NCBI RefSeq assembly: GCF_000337675.1 | Contig: NZ_AOIB01000013.1 | Coordinates: forward strand, 90,328 to 147,648 | DNA from: Natronococcus amylolyticus DSM 10524 | Lineage (GTDB): Archaea; Halobacteriota; Halobacteria; Halobacteriales; Natrialbaceae | Length of the DNA: 57,321 nucleotides | Direction of reading: 5' to 3' | In this document: piece after piece, positions 51,046 to 57,321 of the stretch | Layout of the letters: the number at the start of each line of letters is the position of its first letter | How positions within the stretch are numbered: the first letter of the stretch is position 1 | Translations under genes and position numbers: made by a program | The notes under the pieces: generated by a model | Told to the model about the DNA's origin: nothing | Seen by the model: only the letters and a program-made list of their open reading frames with translations | Database searches by the model: none

Positions 51046-51105
51046 GGAAGTGCACGGGCAGCCGGTGATCCGGCTGCCGAACACTCGAGCGGTCAGTGCG
51101 GTTCC
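51046..51105 (+). other. Candidate structured leader of rps15
   Basis: An outer stem pairs GGAAGTGCAC (51046-51055) with GTGCGGTTCC (51096-51105) at nine of ten positions, counting one wobble. It encloses a perfect nine-base hairpin (51057-51065 with 51070-51078, loop TGAT). The structure ends 11 bases before the rps15 ATG. Since S15 proteins of bacteria control their own mRNA by binding structured leaders, this could be an analogous site; chance pairing in G+C-rich DNA is the alternative. Confidence 0.4.
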
Positions 51106-51116
51106 TATCCTCACCA

Positions 51117-51584
51117 ATGGCACGAATGCACACCCGCCGTCGTGGCTCGTCCGGATCGGACAAGCCGACGGCAGACGAACCGCCGGAGTGGAGCGACGTC
51201 GACGCGGACGACATCGAAGCCCGCGTCGTCGAACTGGCAGAGCAAGGTCACGATCCCAGCCAGATCGGGATCAAGCTGCGCGACGAGGGCGTCACGGGCA
51301 CGCCCGTCCCGGACGTCAAGCTGGCGACCGGGAAGAAGGTCACCGAGATTCTCGAGGAGAACGACGCGAAAGCGGACCTCCCCGAGGACCTGCGTAGCCT
51401 GATGCAGCGCGCCGTACGCCTGCGCGAGCACATCCAGCAGAACCCACAGGACTACCAGAACAAGCGCGCCCTGCAAAACACCGAGTCGAAGGTCCGCCGT
51501 CTGGTCCACTACTACCGCGGCGACGAACTCGAGGCCGACTTCCAGTACTCCTACGACGTAGCGGTCGAGCTCCTCGAGGAGTAA
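51117..51584 (+). CDS. rps15: 30S ribosomal protein S15 (uS15)
   Basis: A 155-residue archaeal/eukaryotic-type uS15. It opens MARMHTRRRGSSGSDKP, then has the archaeal N-terminal extension EARVVELAEQGHDPSQIG and the S15 core LMQRAVRLREHIQQNPQDYQNKRALQNTESKVRRLVHYYR. It binds helix 22 of 16S rRNA in the small-subunit platform. Start ATG 51117 gives the conserved archaeal N-terminus. It heads a compact operon with RecJ-like, Pcc1 and S3Ae genes. Confidence 0.97.
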   Translation: MARMHTRRRGSSGSDKPTADEPPEWSDVDADDIEARVVELAEQGHDPSQIGIKLRDEGVTGTPVPDVKLATGKKVTEILEENDAKADLPEDLRSLMQRAVRLREHIQQNPQDYQNKRALQNTESKVRRLVHYYRGDELEADFQYSYDVAVELLEE

Positions 51585-51587
51585 GCG

Positions 51588-52766
51588 ATGTCCACCGAGG
51601 GTCGAACCGCCGAGGCGACGCCAGCCCCCCTCGAGAGCGCCGGCTTCGTCCGGCTCGTCTCGAGCGCCGACGGTGACGCGCTCGCGGCGACCGGGCTGCT
51701 CGCGCGAGCGATCCGCGAGCACGGAACGCCGTTTCAGGTCACCGTCGGCCGCACCGTCGCCGAACGGACCGAACGGGCGACGATCGGCGAGCCCGAGGCC
51801 GACGACGCGACGATCGTCGTCGGCAGCGTCGACGCCGACCTCGAGGCGACCCGGCTCGCGGCGACCGACAGGGCCGCCACGCTCGAGGCCGCCGAACTCG
51901 TCCGCGAACTGGGCGAGTCGCCCGACCCGGTCCTCGCGCTCGCGGGGCTCGTCGCCGCCGGGAGCGAACCCGGCGCCGGCGAGAGCGAGTGGGTACTCGA
52001 GACCGCGCGCGACCGCGGTCTCGTCGATCGGCGAGCCGGAGTCGCGGTGCCGACCGCGGACCCGGTCGACGGTCTCGCACACTCGACGCGCGTTCGCGCC
52101 CCGTGGTCCGGCGACCCGGACGCGGTCCGCGACGCGTTTTCGGGACTCGAACTCCCCGAACCCGACGCGCTCGGGACCGACGACCACCGGGCAATCGGCT
52201 CGCTGGTCGCGCTCGATGCGGTCGGCGCCGAGGACACAGTCGAGGCGAGCGCTCGATCGATCGGGCGCGCGCTGAAGCCGTACGCGACGCCCGAGGGACC
52301 GTTCGCGACCGTCGGCGGCTACGCCGACGTGCTCGCGGCGACGGCTCGAACCGAACCCGGGACCGGCGTGGCGCTTGCGATGGGCCACGGCGTCGACCGG
52401 GCCGCACTCGAGGCCTGGCGGACCCACGGCCGACGCGCCCACGCGGCGCTCGACTCGGCGTCGGTCAGCCGACACGACGGCCTGTTCGTCCTCGGAATCG
52501 AGGACGGCCCCGTCGAGACGGTCGCCGAGATCGCCGTCGCCTACCGATCGCCGGAACCGACCGTGCTGGTCGTCGGCGACGGCGAAGCCGCGCTCGCGAC
52601 TCGGACCGACGAGTCACTCGGCTCGACAGTCGAAGCGATCGCCAGGGCCCTCGAGGGCGACGTCGACGGCCTCGAGTACGACGACGGCCGGCGACGCGGC
52701 TACCTGCGGTACGACCCCGAGACGGACGACTCGACAATCATCGCGACGACGAGGGAGTTCAGATGA
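51588..52766 (+). CDS. RecJ-like protein with degenerate active site
   Basis: A 392-residue haloarchaeal RecJ/DHH-superfamily protein. The motif I region reads SSADGDALAATGLLARAI, in which the DHH-type Asp-His-Asp catalytic set is not intact. The later motif regions (TDDHRAIGSLVALDAVG, GHGVDRAALEAW) and the C-terminal DHHA1-like part (FVLGIEDGPVETVAEIAVAYR, then VLVVGDGEAA) are present, but GHxxAAG-type catalysis is absent. Archaeal and eukaryotic relatives without nuclease activity (Cdc45 and inactive RecJ) scaffold the replicative helicase with GINS. The gene starts four bases after rps15 and overlaps pcc1 by four. Confidence 0.8.
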   Translation: MSTEGRTAEATPAPLESAGFVRLVSSADGDALAATGLLARAIREHGTPFQVTVGRTVAERTERATIGEPEADDATIVVGSVDADLEATRLAATDRAATLEAAELVRELGESPDPVLALAGLVAAGSEPGAGESEWVLETARDRGLVDRRAGVAVPTADPVDGLAHSTRVRAPWSGDPDAVRDAFSGLELPEPDALGTDDHRAIGSLVALDAVGAEDTVEASARSIGRALKPYATPEGPFATVGGYADVLAATARTEPGTGVALAMGHGVDRAALEAWRTHGRRAHAALDSASVSRHDGLFVLGIEDGPVETVAEIAVAYRSPEPTVLVVGDGEAALATRTDESLGSTVEAIARALEGDVDGLEYDDGRRRGYLRYDPETDDSTIIATTREFR

Positions 52767-53056
52767 CCCGACGAGCGACGATCCGGACGACCCACGACGA
52801 TCCGGCGCTGATCGCACGCGCGATCGCACCGGACAACACCGCCGAGATGGAGACGACGGTCGACGACGGCGAGGGAGAGGCTCCCTCGAGCGACGACGCG
52901 GTCGTCACCCGGATCGAACGCGAGACGACATCGGGGCTGCAGTCGACGGTCGACGACTACGTCGTCAACCTCGCGGTCGCGATCGAGGTCGCACAGCACG
53001 CACACCCGACGGACACGGGCACTGTGTCCGATACCCCAGATAACACCAAACTATGA
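52763..53056 (+). CDS. pcc1: KEOPS complex subunit Pcc1
   Basis: A 97-residue Pcc1. RATIRTTHDDPALIARAIAPDN, then METTVDDGEG, TRIERETTSGLQSTVDDYVVNLAVA: the alpha-beta fold of the dimerisation subunit. KEOPS makes the threonylcarbamoyl modification t6A37 of ANN-decoding tRNAs with Kae1, Bud32 and Cgi121. The other subunits are not in this window. The ATGA overlaps on both sides show strict translational coupling to the RecJ-like gene and rps3ae, the common haloarchaeal order. Confidence 0.93.
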   Translation: MTRRATIRTTHDDPALIARAIAPDNTAEMETTVDDGEGEAPSSDDAVVTRIERETTSGLQSTVDDYVVNLAVAIEVAQHAHPTDTGTVSDTPDNTKL

Positions 53057-53694
53057 GTGAACGATCGGTTTCACGAACGAAACAGGAAAAGCGGTGGTAC
53101 ACCATCCTCGCGCCCGAGCAGTTCGATCGCAAGGAGCTCGGTGAGACCCCCGCCGACGAACCGGAGAAAGTCTACGACCGAACCATCGAAACGACGCTCG
53201 GCGAGATAACGAACAACGCCAGCGAGAACAACACGAAGCTGACCTTCAAGGTCACCGACGTCGGCAGCGACGCGGCGTACACGGAGTTCCAGGAGCACGC
53301 CCTGACCCGTGACTACCTGCGCTCGCTCGTTCGACGGGGCGCCTCGAAGGTCGAGGCCTACGTCACGGTCCTCACGACGGACGACTACCGCGTCCAGATC
53401 CAGCCCGTCGCGTTCACGACCAAGAAGGCCGACGCGAGCCAGGAGAAGGCCATCCGCGAGCAGATGGTCCAGATGATCGAGGAGGCCGCCGCCGAGCGAA
53501 CCTTCGACGAACTCATCGACAGCATCGTCGAGGGACGGCTCTCCTCGGCGATCTACGGCGAGGCCAAGACGATCTACCCGCTGCGGCGCGTCGAGATCCA
53601 GAAGACGACCCTCGAGGCCCACCCCGAGGAAGTCGCCGAGGAGGAAGCGACCTCCGTCGACGTCGACGAGGAAGACGTCGCAGCCGAGAACTGA
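53053..53694 (+). CDS. rps3ae: 30S ribosomal protein S3Ae (eS1)
   Basis: A 213-residue eS1. VSRTKQEKRWYTILAPEQFDRKELGETPADEP is the conserved start; TFKVTDVGSDAAYTEFQEHALTRDYLRSLVRRGASKVEAYVTV and IYPLRRVEIQKTTLEAHPEE follow. The C-terminus is acidic, as in halophiles. The protein sits on the platform near the mRNA exit of the small subunit. It begins inside the pcc1 stop. The next gene is convergent, 31 bases away. Confidence 0.97.
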   Translation: MSERSVSRTKQEKRWYTILAPEQFDRKELGETPADEPEKVYDRTIETTLGEITNNASENNTKLTFKVTDVGSDAAYTEFQEHALTRDYLRSLVRRGASKVEAYVTVLTTDDYRVQIQPVAFTTKKADASQEKAIREQMVQMIEEAAAERTFDELIDSIVEGRLSSAIYGEAKTIYPLRRVEIQKTTLEAHPEEVAEEEATSVDVDEEDVAAEN

Positions 53695-53725
53695 CGCAAC
53701 TCGCGAACCCGTTCGATCCCGATTT

Positions 53726-54679
53726 TTACGGCTGACCGTAGAACGAGTCGACGCCGTGATCGTCCCGCCAGGCGAACGCGAACAGCCGACGGGCCGGAAG
53801 TCGCTCGAGCCGTCGGCCGTCCGCAGCCGAACCGGTGGCGGCGTCCCACGCGGTCCCGTCGGCACGGATCGTTCCGTCGTCGGTCCTCTCGAACTCGAAA
53901 CCCGGGTTCTCGAACGCGTGAATCCCCTCGCCGGTCGCGAGGACGACGATATCGGTTCCGCCGACGGTCTCGTGGACGACTCCACCCTCAGATTCCACCC
54001 GTGGCAGAGGGAATCCGCGCGCTTCGGAGCCGATCTCGAGACCGAGAACGACGGTCTTGGGGCCGAAGTCGGCGTGGTCCCAGGACCGTTCGTCGTCCGT
54101 TCCCCGGTGGGCCGCGAGGCCGAACCCGTCGCTCTCGAAATACCCCGCGTACGGGGCCTCATTGTAGTCGATCGGAGCCGGCTCGTCGCCGTCGCTCGCG
54201 GCTTCGCTCGTCGCGTTCTCGGGAGGCTGTAGCACCAGACCATCACGATAGCGCTCGCGAAACGACTTCAGAGAGAGGACCGCAGCCGGCCGAACCCGCA
54301 GCTCCCATCCCCGCAGCGGGCCGTCGATACACTCGCCGGACGACTGCTTCCACTCGGAACCAGTCTCGCGGTCGTACATCACCAGGTCGTCGTCGGCGAG
54401 CTTTCCGCTGACGCCGAACTCGAGGGTTCGATCGTCGACCGTTCGATCGTAGACGACGGCGCTCCCGCAGAGCGGACACCACGTGACCGCGATCGGGTCT
54501 CCGTCGACGGTGTCGTTGACAATCTCGTGGTAGTCCAGGACACGGACCGGGTACGCTTTCGGCGAGGAGGCCTCGACGACAACCACCTCGTCGTCGGGGT
54601 CGCCGACCCGTTCGATCCCGAACGTCGGCTCGTCGATACTCGGAATCGCGTCCCTCGGAATTACCTGACGGACGTTCAT
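53726..54679 (-). CDS. DUF3179 domain-containing protein
   Basis: A 317-residue DUF3179 protein. It shows NVRQVIPRDAIPSIDEP, VLDYHEIVNDTVDGDPIAVTWCPLCGSAVVYDR (with the invariant Cys-Pro-x-Cys), KLADDDLVMYDRETGSEWKQ and the C-terminal FAFAWRDDHGVDSFYG. DUF3179 proteins are of unknown function; the CPLC pair may bind a metal. There is no signal peptide, so it should be cytosolic. ATG 54679 (MNVRQVI) is chosen rather than the in-frame ATG 12 bases upstream because it begins at the family's first conserved residues. Confidence 0.88.
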   Translation of the reverse strand: MNVRQVIPRDAIPSIDEPTFGIERVGDPDDEVVVVEASSPKAYPVRVLDYHEIVNDTVDGDPIAVTWCPLCGSAVVYDRTVDDRTLEFGVSGKLADDDLVMYDRETGSEWKQSSGECIDGPLRGWELRVRPAAVLSLKSFRERYRDGLVLQPPENATSEAASDGDEPAPIDYNEAPYAGYFESDGFGLAAHRGTDDERSWDHADFGPKTVVLGLEIGSEARGFPLPRVESEGGVVHETVGGTDIVVLATGEGIHAFENPGFEFERTDDGTIRADGTAWDAATGSAADGRRLERLPARRLFAFAWRDDHGVDSFYGQP

Positions 54680-54725
54680 AGTCGAGCCCACGGTTCGTCG
54701 TGAGAAAAGAACCGAGTCACGCGGG

Positions 54726-55169
54726 CTACTCGACGACGACTTCGCCGATCATTCCGCCCTTGACGTGGGGTTCGCAGATGTAGGCGTACGTTCCGGCAAC
54801 CTCGAAGGTGTGTTCGTACGTGTCCCGCGTTCCGAGCCGTCCGCCGCGGTACTCGTGCCAGGCGTCGATCGCCGTGTCCTCGTCCTCGTAGCCGCCGCTT
54901 GCGAAGTACGCGGCGTCGTCGGGGATCTGGTTCTCGAGGGCGGTGACGGTGTGATCGGCCCCGCTCGTGTTCTTCCAGACGACGGTTTCGCCAACGCTCG
55001 CGGTGTACGTCTCGGGGAGGAACTCGTTGCGGCTCATCCCGATGTCACACTCCTCGCCGGCACACGGGCCGTCGTCATCGTCGTCGAAGACGCTGAGGAC
55101 GGACGAGCAACCGGCCAGGCTGGCCGAGGCGGCGGTCCCGACGGTGGCGAGGTAGACGCGCCGGTGCAT
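54726..55169 (-). CDS. Halocyanin-type blue copper lipoprotein
   Basis: A 147-residue membrane-anchored type I copper protein. The signal MHRRVYLATVGTAASASLAGC lipidates Cys21. The cupredoxin domain has ligands H73 in ADHTVT and C132-x2-H135-x4-M140 in CEPHVKGGMIG, the complete blue-copper set. Halocyanins carry electrons between respiratory complexes on the outer membrane face. The second half has a variant loop (EDEDTAIDAWHEYRGG). It lies 46 bases downstream of DUF3179 in gene order on the same strand (transcribed first), so the two may be co-transcribed. Confidence 0.92.
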   Translation of the reverse strand: MHRRVYLATVGTAASASLAGCSSVLSVFDDDDDGPCAGEECDIGMSRNEFLPETYTASVGETVVWKNTSGADHTVTALENQIPDDAAYFASGGYEDEDTAIDAWHEYRGGRLGTRDTYEHTFEVAGTYAYICEPHVKGGMIGEVVVE

Positions 55170-55390
55170 ACGCGAGCGTTAGGACGGTCACGGTATAACG
55201 GGCCCGGTTCGACTCTCGAGCCTGTCCTGTAGTGTCGAACACGTTCGGAGGCGGGCGTGACGCGGTCGACCGTCCGAACGGATTCGAGTCGGTCTCGCGT
55301 CTCGCCTGGTTCGATTCGACCGTCGATCAGATTAGTTCACCCCCTTCTGAAACGAAAACAGTAAGGTATCGGCCGCTCGAATCGAGGAGT

Positions 55391-56122
55391 ATGCTTCCGC
55401 GGTTCGTCGGACGACTGGGGGTCGCGGACGCGGTGACGATCGCCAACGCGACGCTCGGCTTCGTCGCGATCGTCGTCGCGTTCGTCGACATCGAACTCGC
55501 GGCGCGGCTCATCCTGCTGGCGGCGATCGCCGACGGCCTCGATGGCCTGCTCGCGCGCCGGTACGGCGGGACCGAGGCAGGGCCCTACCTCGACTCGCTG
55601 GCCGACGTCTCCTCGTTCGCCGTCGCTCCGGCCGTCCTCGCGTTCGTCGTCGTCAGCGACGGGCTCGGACTGAGCTTCGACGCCGTTACTGCCGAGTTAC
55701 TCGTGGTCACGGCGGTCTGTGCGCTGTTCGTCGCGATGGCCGTCACCCGACTGGGGCTGTACACTGCTTACGACACGACCGGCAGCTACACCGAAGGGGT
55801 CCAGACGACGCTGGCCGCGACGATCATCGGCGCCGCCATCCTCGCCGGCGACCCCGCCGACGCCCCCGTGCTCATCCTGGCGATCACGGCCGGCTTCACG
55901 TATCTGATGGTCTCGCGGATTCCGTATCCGGATCTGCTGGCTCGAGACGCCGCCATCATGGGGGTCGTCCACGCGCTGGCGATCCTCGTGCCGACAGCCG
56001 CCGGCCGAACCTTCCCCTACGCCCTGTTGACCCTTGGGATCGCGTACATGACGCTGAGTCCCTGGCTCTACTGGCGCCCCGAACCCCGTCCGGCCGAAAC
56101 CGACGTGCATGGAAACGCTTAG
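55391..56122 (+). CDS. pssA: Archaetidylserine synthase-type CDP-alcohol phosphatidyltransferase
   Basis: A 243-residue membrane enzyme with about eight helices. The signature D48-x2-D51-G52-x2-A55-R56-x7-G64-x3-D68-x3-D72 (IADGLDGLLARRYGGTEAGP with the following residues) is intact. In haloarchaea the PssA type transfers serine to CDP-archaeol and, with the PssD decarboxylase, is needed by the archaeosortase ArtA pathway that lipidates S-layer protein. ATG 55391 gives MLPRFVGRLGVADAV; the longer frame is not membrane-like. The gene stands apart from pssD and artA, which are not in this window. Confidence 0.88.
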   Translation: MLPRFVGRLGVADAVTIANATLGFVAIVVAFVDIELAARLILLAAIADGLDGLLARRYGGTEAGPYLDSLADVSSFAVAPAVLAFVVVSDGLGLSFDAVTAELLVVTAVCALFVAMAVTRLGLYTAYDTTGSYTEGVQTTLAATIIGAAILAGDPADAPVLILAITAGFTYLMVSRIPYPDLLARDAAIMGVVHALAILVPTAAGRTFPYALLTLGIAYMTLSPWLYWRPEPRPAETDVHGNA

Positions 56123-56188
56123 GAACGTGCTGACACGACCTGTACGTATGAACGAAGTCACGCGTCGGTGTCGTCCCCGGGTGATTCC

Positions 56189-57321
56189 ATGAGCGAGGAC
56201 GAGGCGAACGGTGACGAGGAGCCGGCCGACGAGCCGGACGAGCAGGAAACGGCCGACGAGGAACCCGAAACAGAGGCGGCCGAAACCGAGGAGGAAGCGG
56301 AAGACCAGGCCAACGAAGAAGCCGAATCCGACGAAAACGGGACCGAGGAGGAGTCAGAGTCGGCTGAAGACCCAGAGGATGAAGAGGACGTAGGTGACGA
56401 AGCGGACGCAGAAGAGGAAGAAGGCAAAGCGGACGCAGACGACGAAGTGGACGAAGCGGACGCAGACGGCGAAGCGGACGCAGAAGACGAAAAAGATCTG
56501 GACGAAAATGCGAACGAACTCGAGGCGATCCGCGGTCAGCTCGCCGCCTTCGAGACCCAGATCGAGGAGTTCGAGGCCGAACTCGAGGCCGCCGAGACCG
56601 AGGACAACCTCGACGAGGTCGAGCCGAAACTCGAGGCGTTCCGCGAGGAGCTCGAGGGCCTCGAGATTCCCGAACCGCCCGAGGAGGACGAGGACGACGA
56701 AGACGAGGAAGAGGAAGACGTCGTCCACCCCGAGGAGGAGCTCCAGGACCGCTACGACGAGATCGAGGACGACCTCGACGACCTCGAGGACGATCTCGAG
56801 GACCAGCGCGGGCCCTACGCCGAGGACGTGATCGGCGAGATCAACGGCGTCGCCGGAACGATCACCGGCACCCGCTGGACGATCGAGGGCGAGGAGGAAC
56901 TGATCGACCCCGTCGAGGCGTTCGTCGCGAAGACGAACGACCTGCTCGGGGCGTCCGTCACGGTTCCCGACGACCTCGAACCGACCGAGTGTGCCGAACT
57001 CCGCGAGGACGTTCCCGACGAGGACGAGGGCGTTCCCGAGCGGCTCGCGGCGACGCTCGAGGACGTCACCGACGCCGTCGAGGACGCCGATCTCGATCCC
57101 GACGAGGACGCCGAGACGATCGCCGCGCTGCTCGAGGCGACCGACGACCTCGAGGACGGCGTCGACGACGCCACCGAGTGGACCGATCTGAAGGTCCGCG
57201 AGCAGCTCCGCCGCGAGGGCTTTTACGACGTCCTCGACCACGTCAAGGACTTCCCGCCGGAGTGGCACGCCCTCAAAGTCCACGAGAAGCAGGGCAACGT
57301 CGAGATGATCCTGCTCGCACT
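56189..57321 (+). CDS. Acidic coiled-coil protein, 3' truncated (HEAT-repeat-like C-terminal part)
   Basis: At least 377 residues, cut by the window edge. Residues 1-105 are almost entirely Glu, Asp and Ala (a disordered acidic tail). Residues ~106-195 form heptad-like coiled coils (ELEAIRGQLAAFETQIEEFEAELEAAE, EELQDRYDEIEDDLDDLEDDLED). A compact middle part (GTITGTRWTIEGEEELIDPVEAFVAKTN) follows, and the end reads LKVREQLRREGFYDVLDHVKDFPPEWHALKVHEKQ. I recall similar haloarchaeal proteins continuing into HEAT repeats. Start ATG 56189 follows CC; role unknown. The gene may follow pssA on the same strand (67-base gap). Confidence 0.7.
   Translation, partial: MSEDEANGDEEPADEPDEQETADEEPETEAAETEEEAEDQANEEAESDENGTEEESESAEDPEDEEDVGDEADAEEEEGKADADDEVDEADADGEADAEDEKDLDENANELEAIRGQLAAFETQIEEFEAELEAAETEDNLDEVEPKLEAFREELEGLEIPEPPEEDEDDEDEEEEDVVHPEEELQDRYDEIEDDLDDLEDDLEDQRGPYAEDVIGEINGVAGTITGTRWTIEGEEELIDPVEAFVAKTNDLLGASVTVPDDLEPTECAELREDVPDEDEGVPERLAATLEDVTDAVEDADLDPDEDAETIAALLEATDDLEDGVDDATEWTDLKVREQLRREGFYDVLDHVKDFPPEWHALKVHEKQGNVEMILLA

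Overview
The window is chromosomal DNA of an extremely halophilic archaeon (class Halobacteria). Evidence: high G+C, very acidic deduced proteins, Tat-type lipoprotein signals, halocyanin, an HTH-10 bacterio-opsin-activator-like regulator, archaeal S15/S3Ae/Pcc1 genes, archaetidylserine synthase and ferredoxin-dependent 2-oxoacid oxidoreductase. The genus cannot be fixed from the sequence alone. Bases 1-31 are not genomic: they are a Roche/454 primer-A tail joined to the 19-bp Tn5/Nextera mosaic end. The window therefore probably begins at a contig end, and the first gene is cut by it. The last gene is cut by the right edge.

Layout. 32-10 kb: truncated flavoprotein, M24 peptidase, carbamoyltransferase, NAD(P)-binding protein, aroA, GNAT enzyme, alkaline-phosphatase-superfamily enzyme, small membrane and lipoproteins. 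10-20 kb: aroC, then a block for oxidising 2-oxoacids. This block has E1alpha/E1beta, an AcoX-like kinase homologue and a VOC protein on +. Convergent to them lies an E2 acyltransferase with two peripheral-subunit-binding domains and a C-terminal OsmC domain. The E2 gene is divergent from porAB (pyruvate:ferredoxin oxidoreductase). 20-30 kb: small membrane proteins, Lrp regulator, HAD, methyltransferase, SRPBCC, NosL-like lipoprotein, DMT transporter, BKACE enzyme, OsmC, ring-cleavage-type VOC protein and Fe-dependent alcohol dehydrogenase, ending in a palindrome-rich convergent terminator region. 30-39 kb: second 2-oxoacid dehydrogenase operon (E1alpha, E1beta, free lipoyl carrier, no E2 core), HTH-10 regulator, tyrA-like gene overlapping an Rsm22-like methyltransferase, surE. 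39-47 kb: winged-helix protein, aldehyde:ferredoxin oxidoreductase, a Lys/Asp-rich repeat protein, CHRD and duplicated-domain secreted proteins, and a lower-G+C patch with an orphan restriction-type nuclease next to tRNA-Ala(GGC). 47-57 kb: two tandem acyl-CoA synthetases, the rps15 / RecJ-like / pcc1 / rps3ae operon with ATGA overlaps, DUF3179, halocyanin, pssA and an acidic coiled-coil protein.

How the genes fit together. Three routes of 2-oxoacid or aldehyde oxidation are clustered: ferredoxin-linked (porAB, AOR) and lipoyl-linked (two E1 systems). The most interesting protein is the E2-OsmC fusion. Ohr/OsmC proteins are known to be reduced by dihydrolipoyl groups, so this polypeptide may couple its own swinging lipoyl arm to peroxide reduction. 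No E3 (dihydrolipoyl dehydrogenase) gene is present here and would have to act from elsewhere. No CRISPR array, rRNA, integrase or intact transposase was seen.
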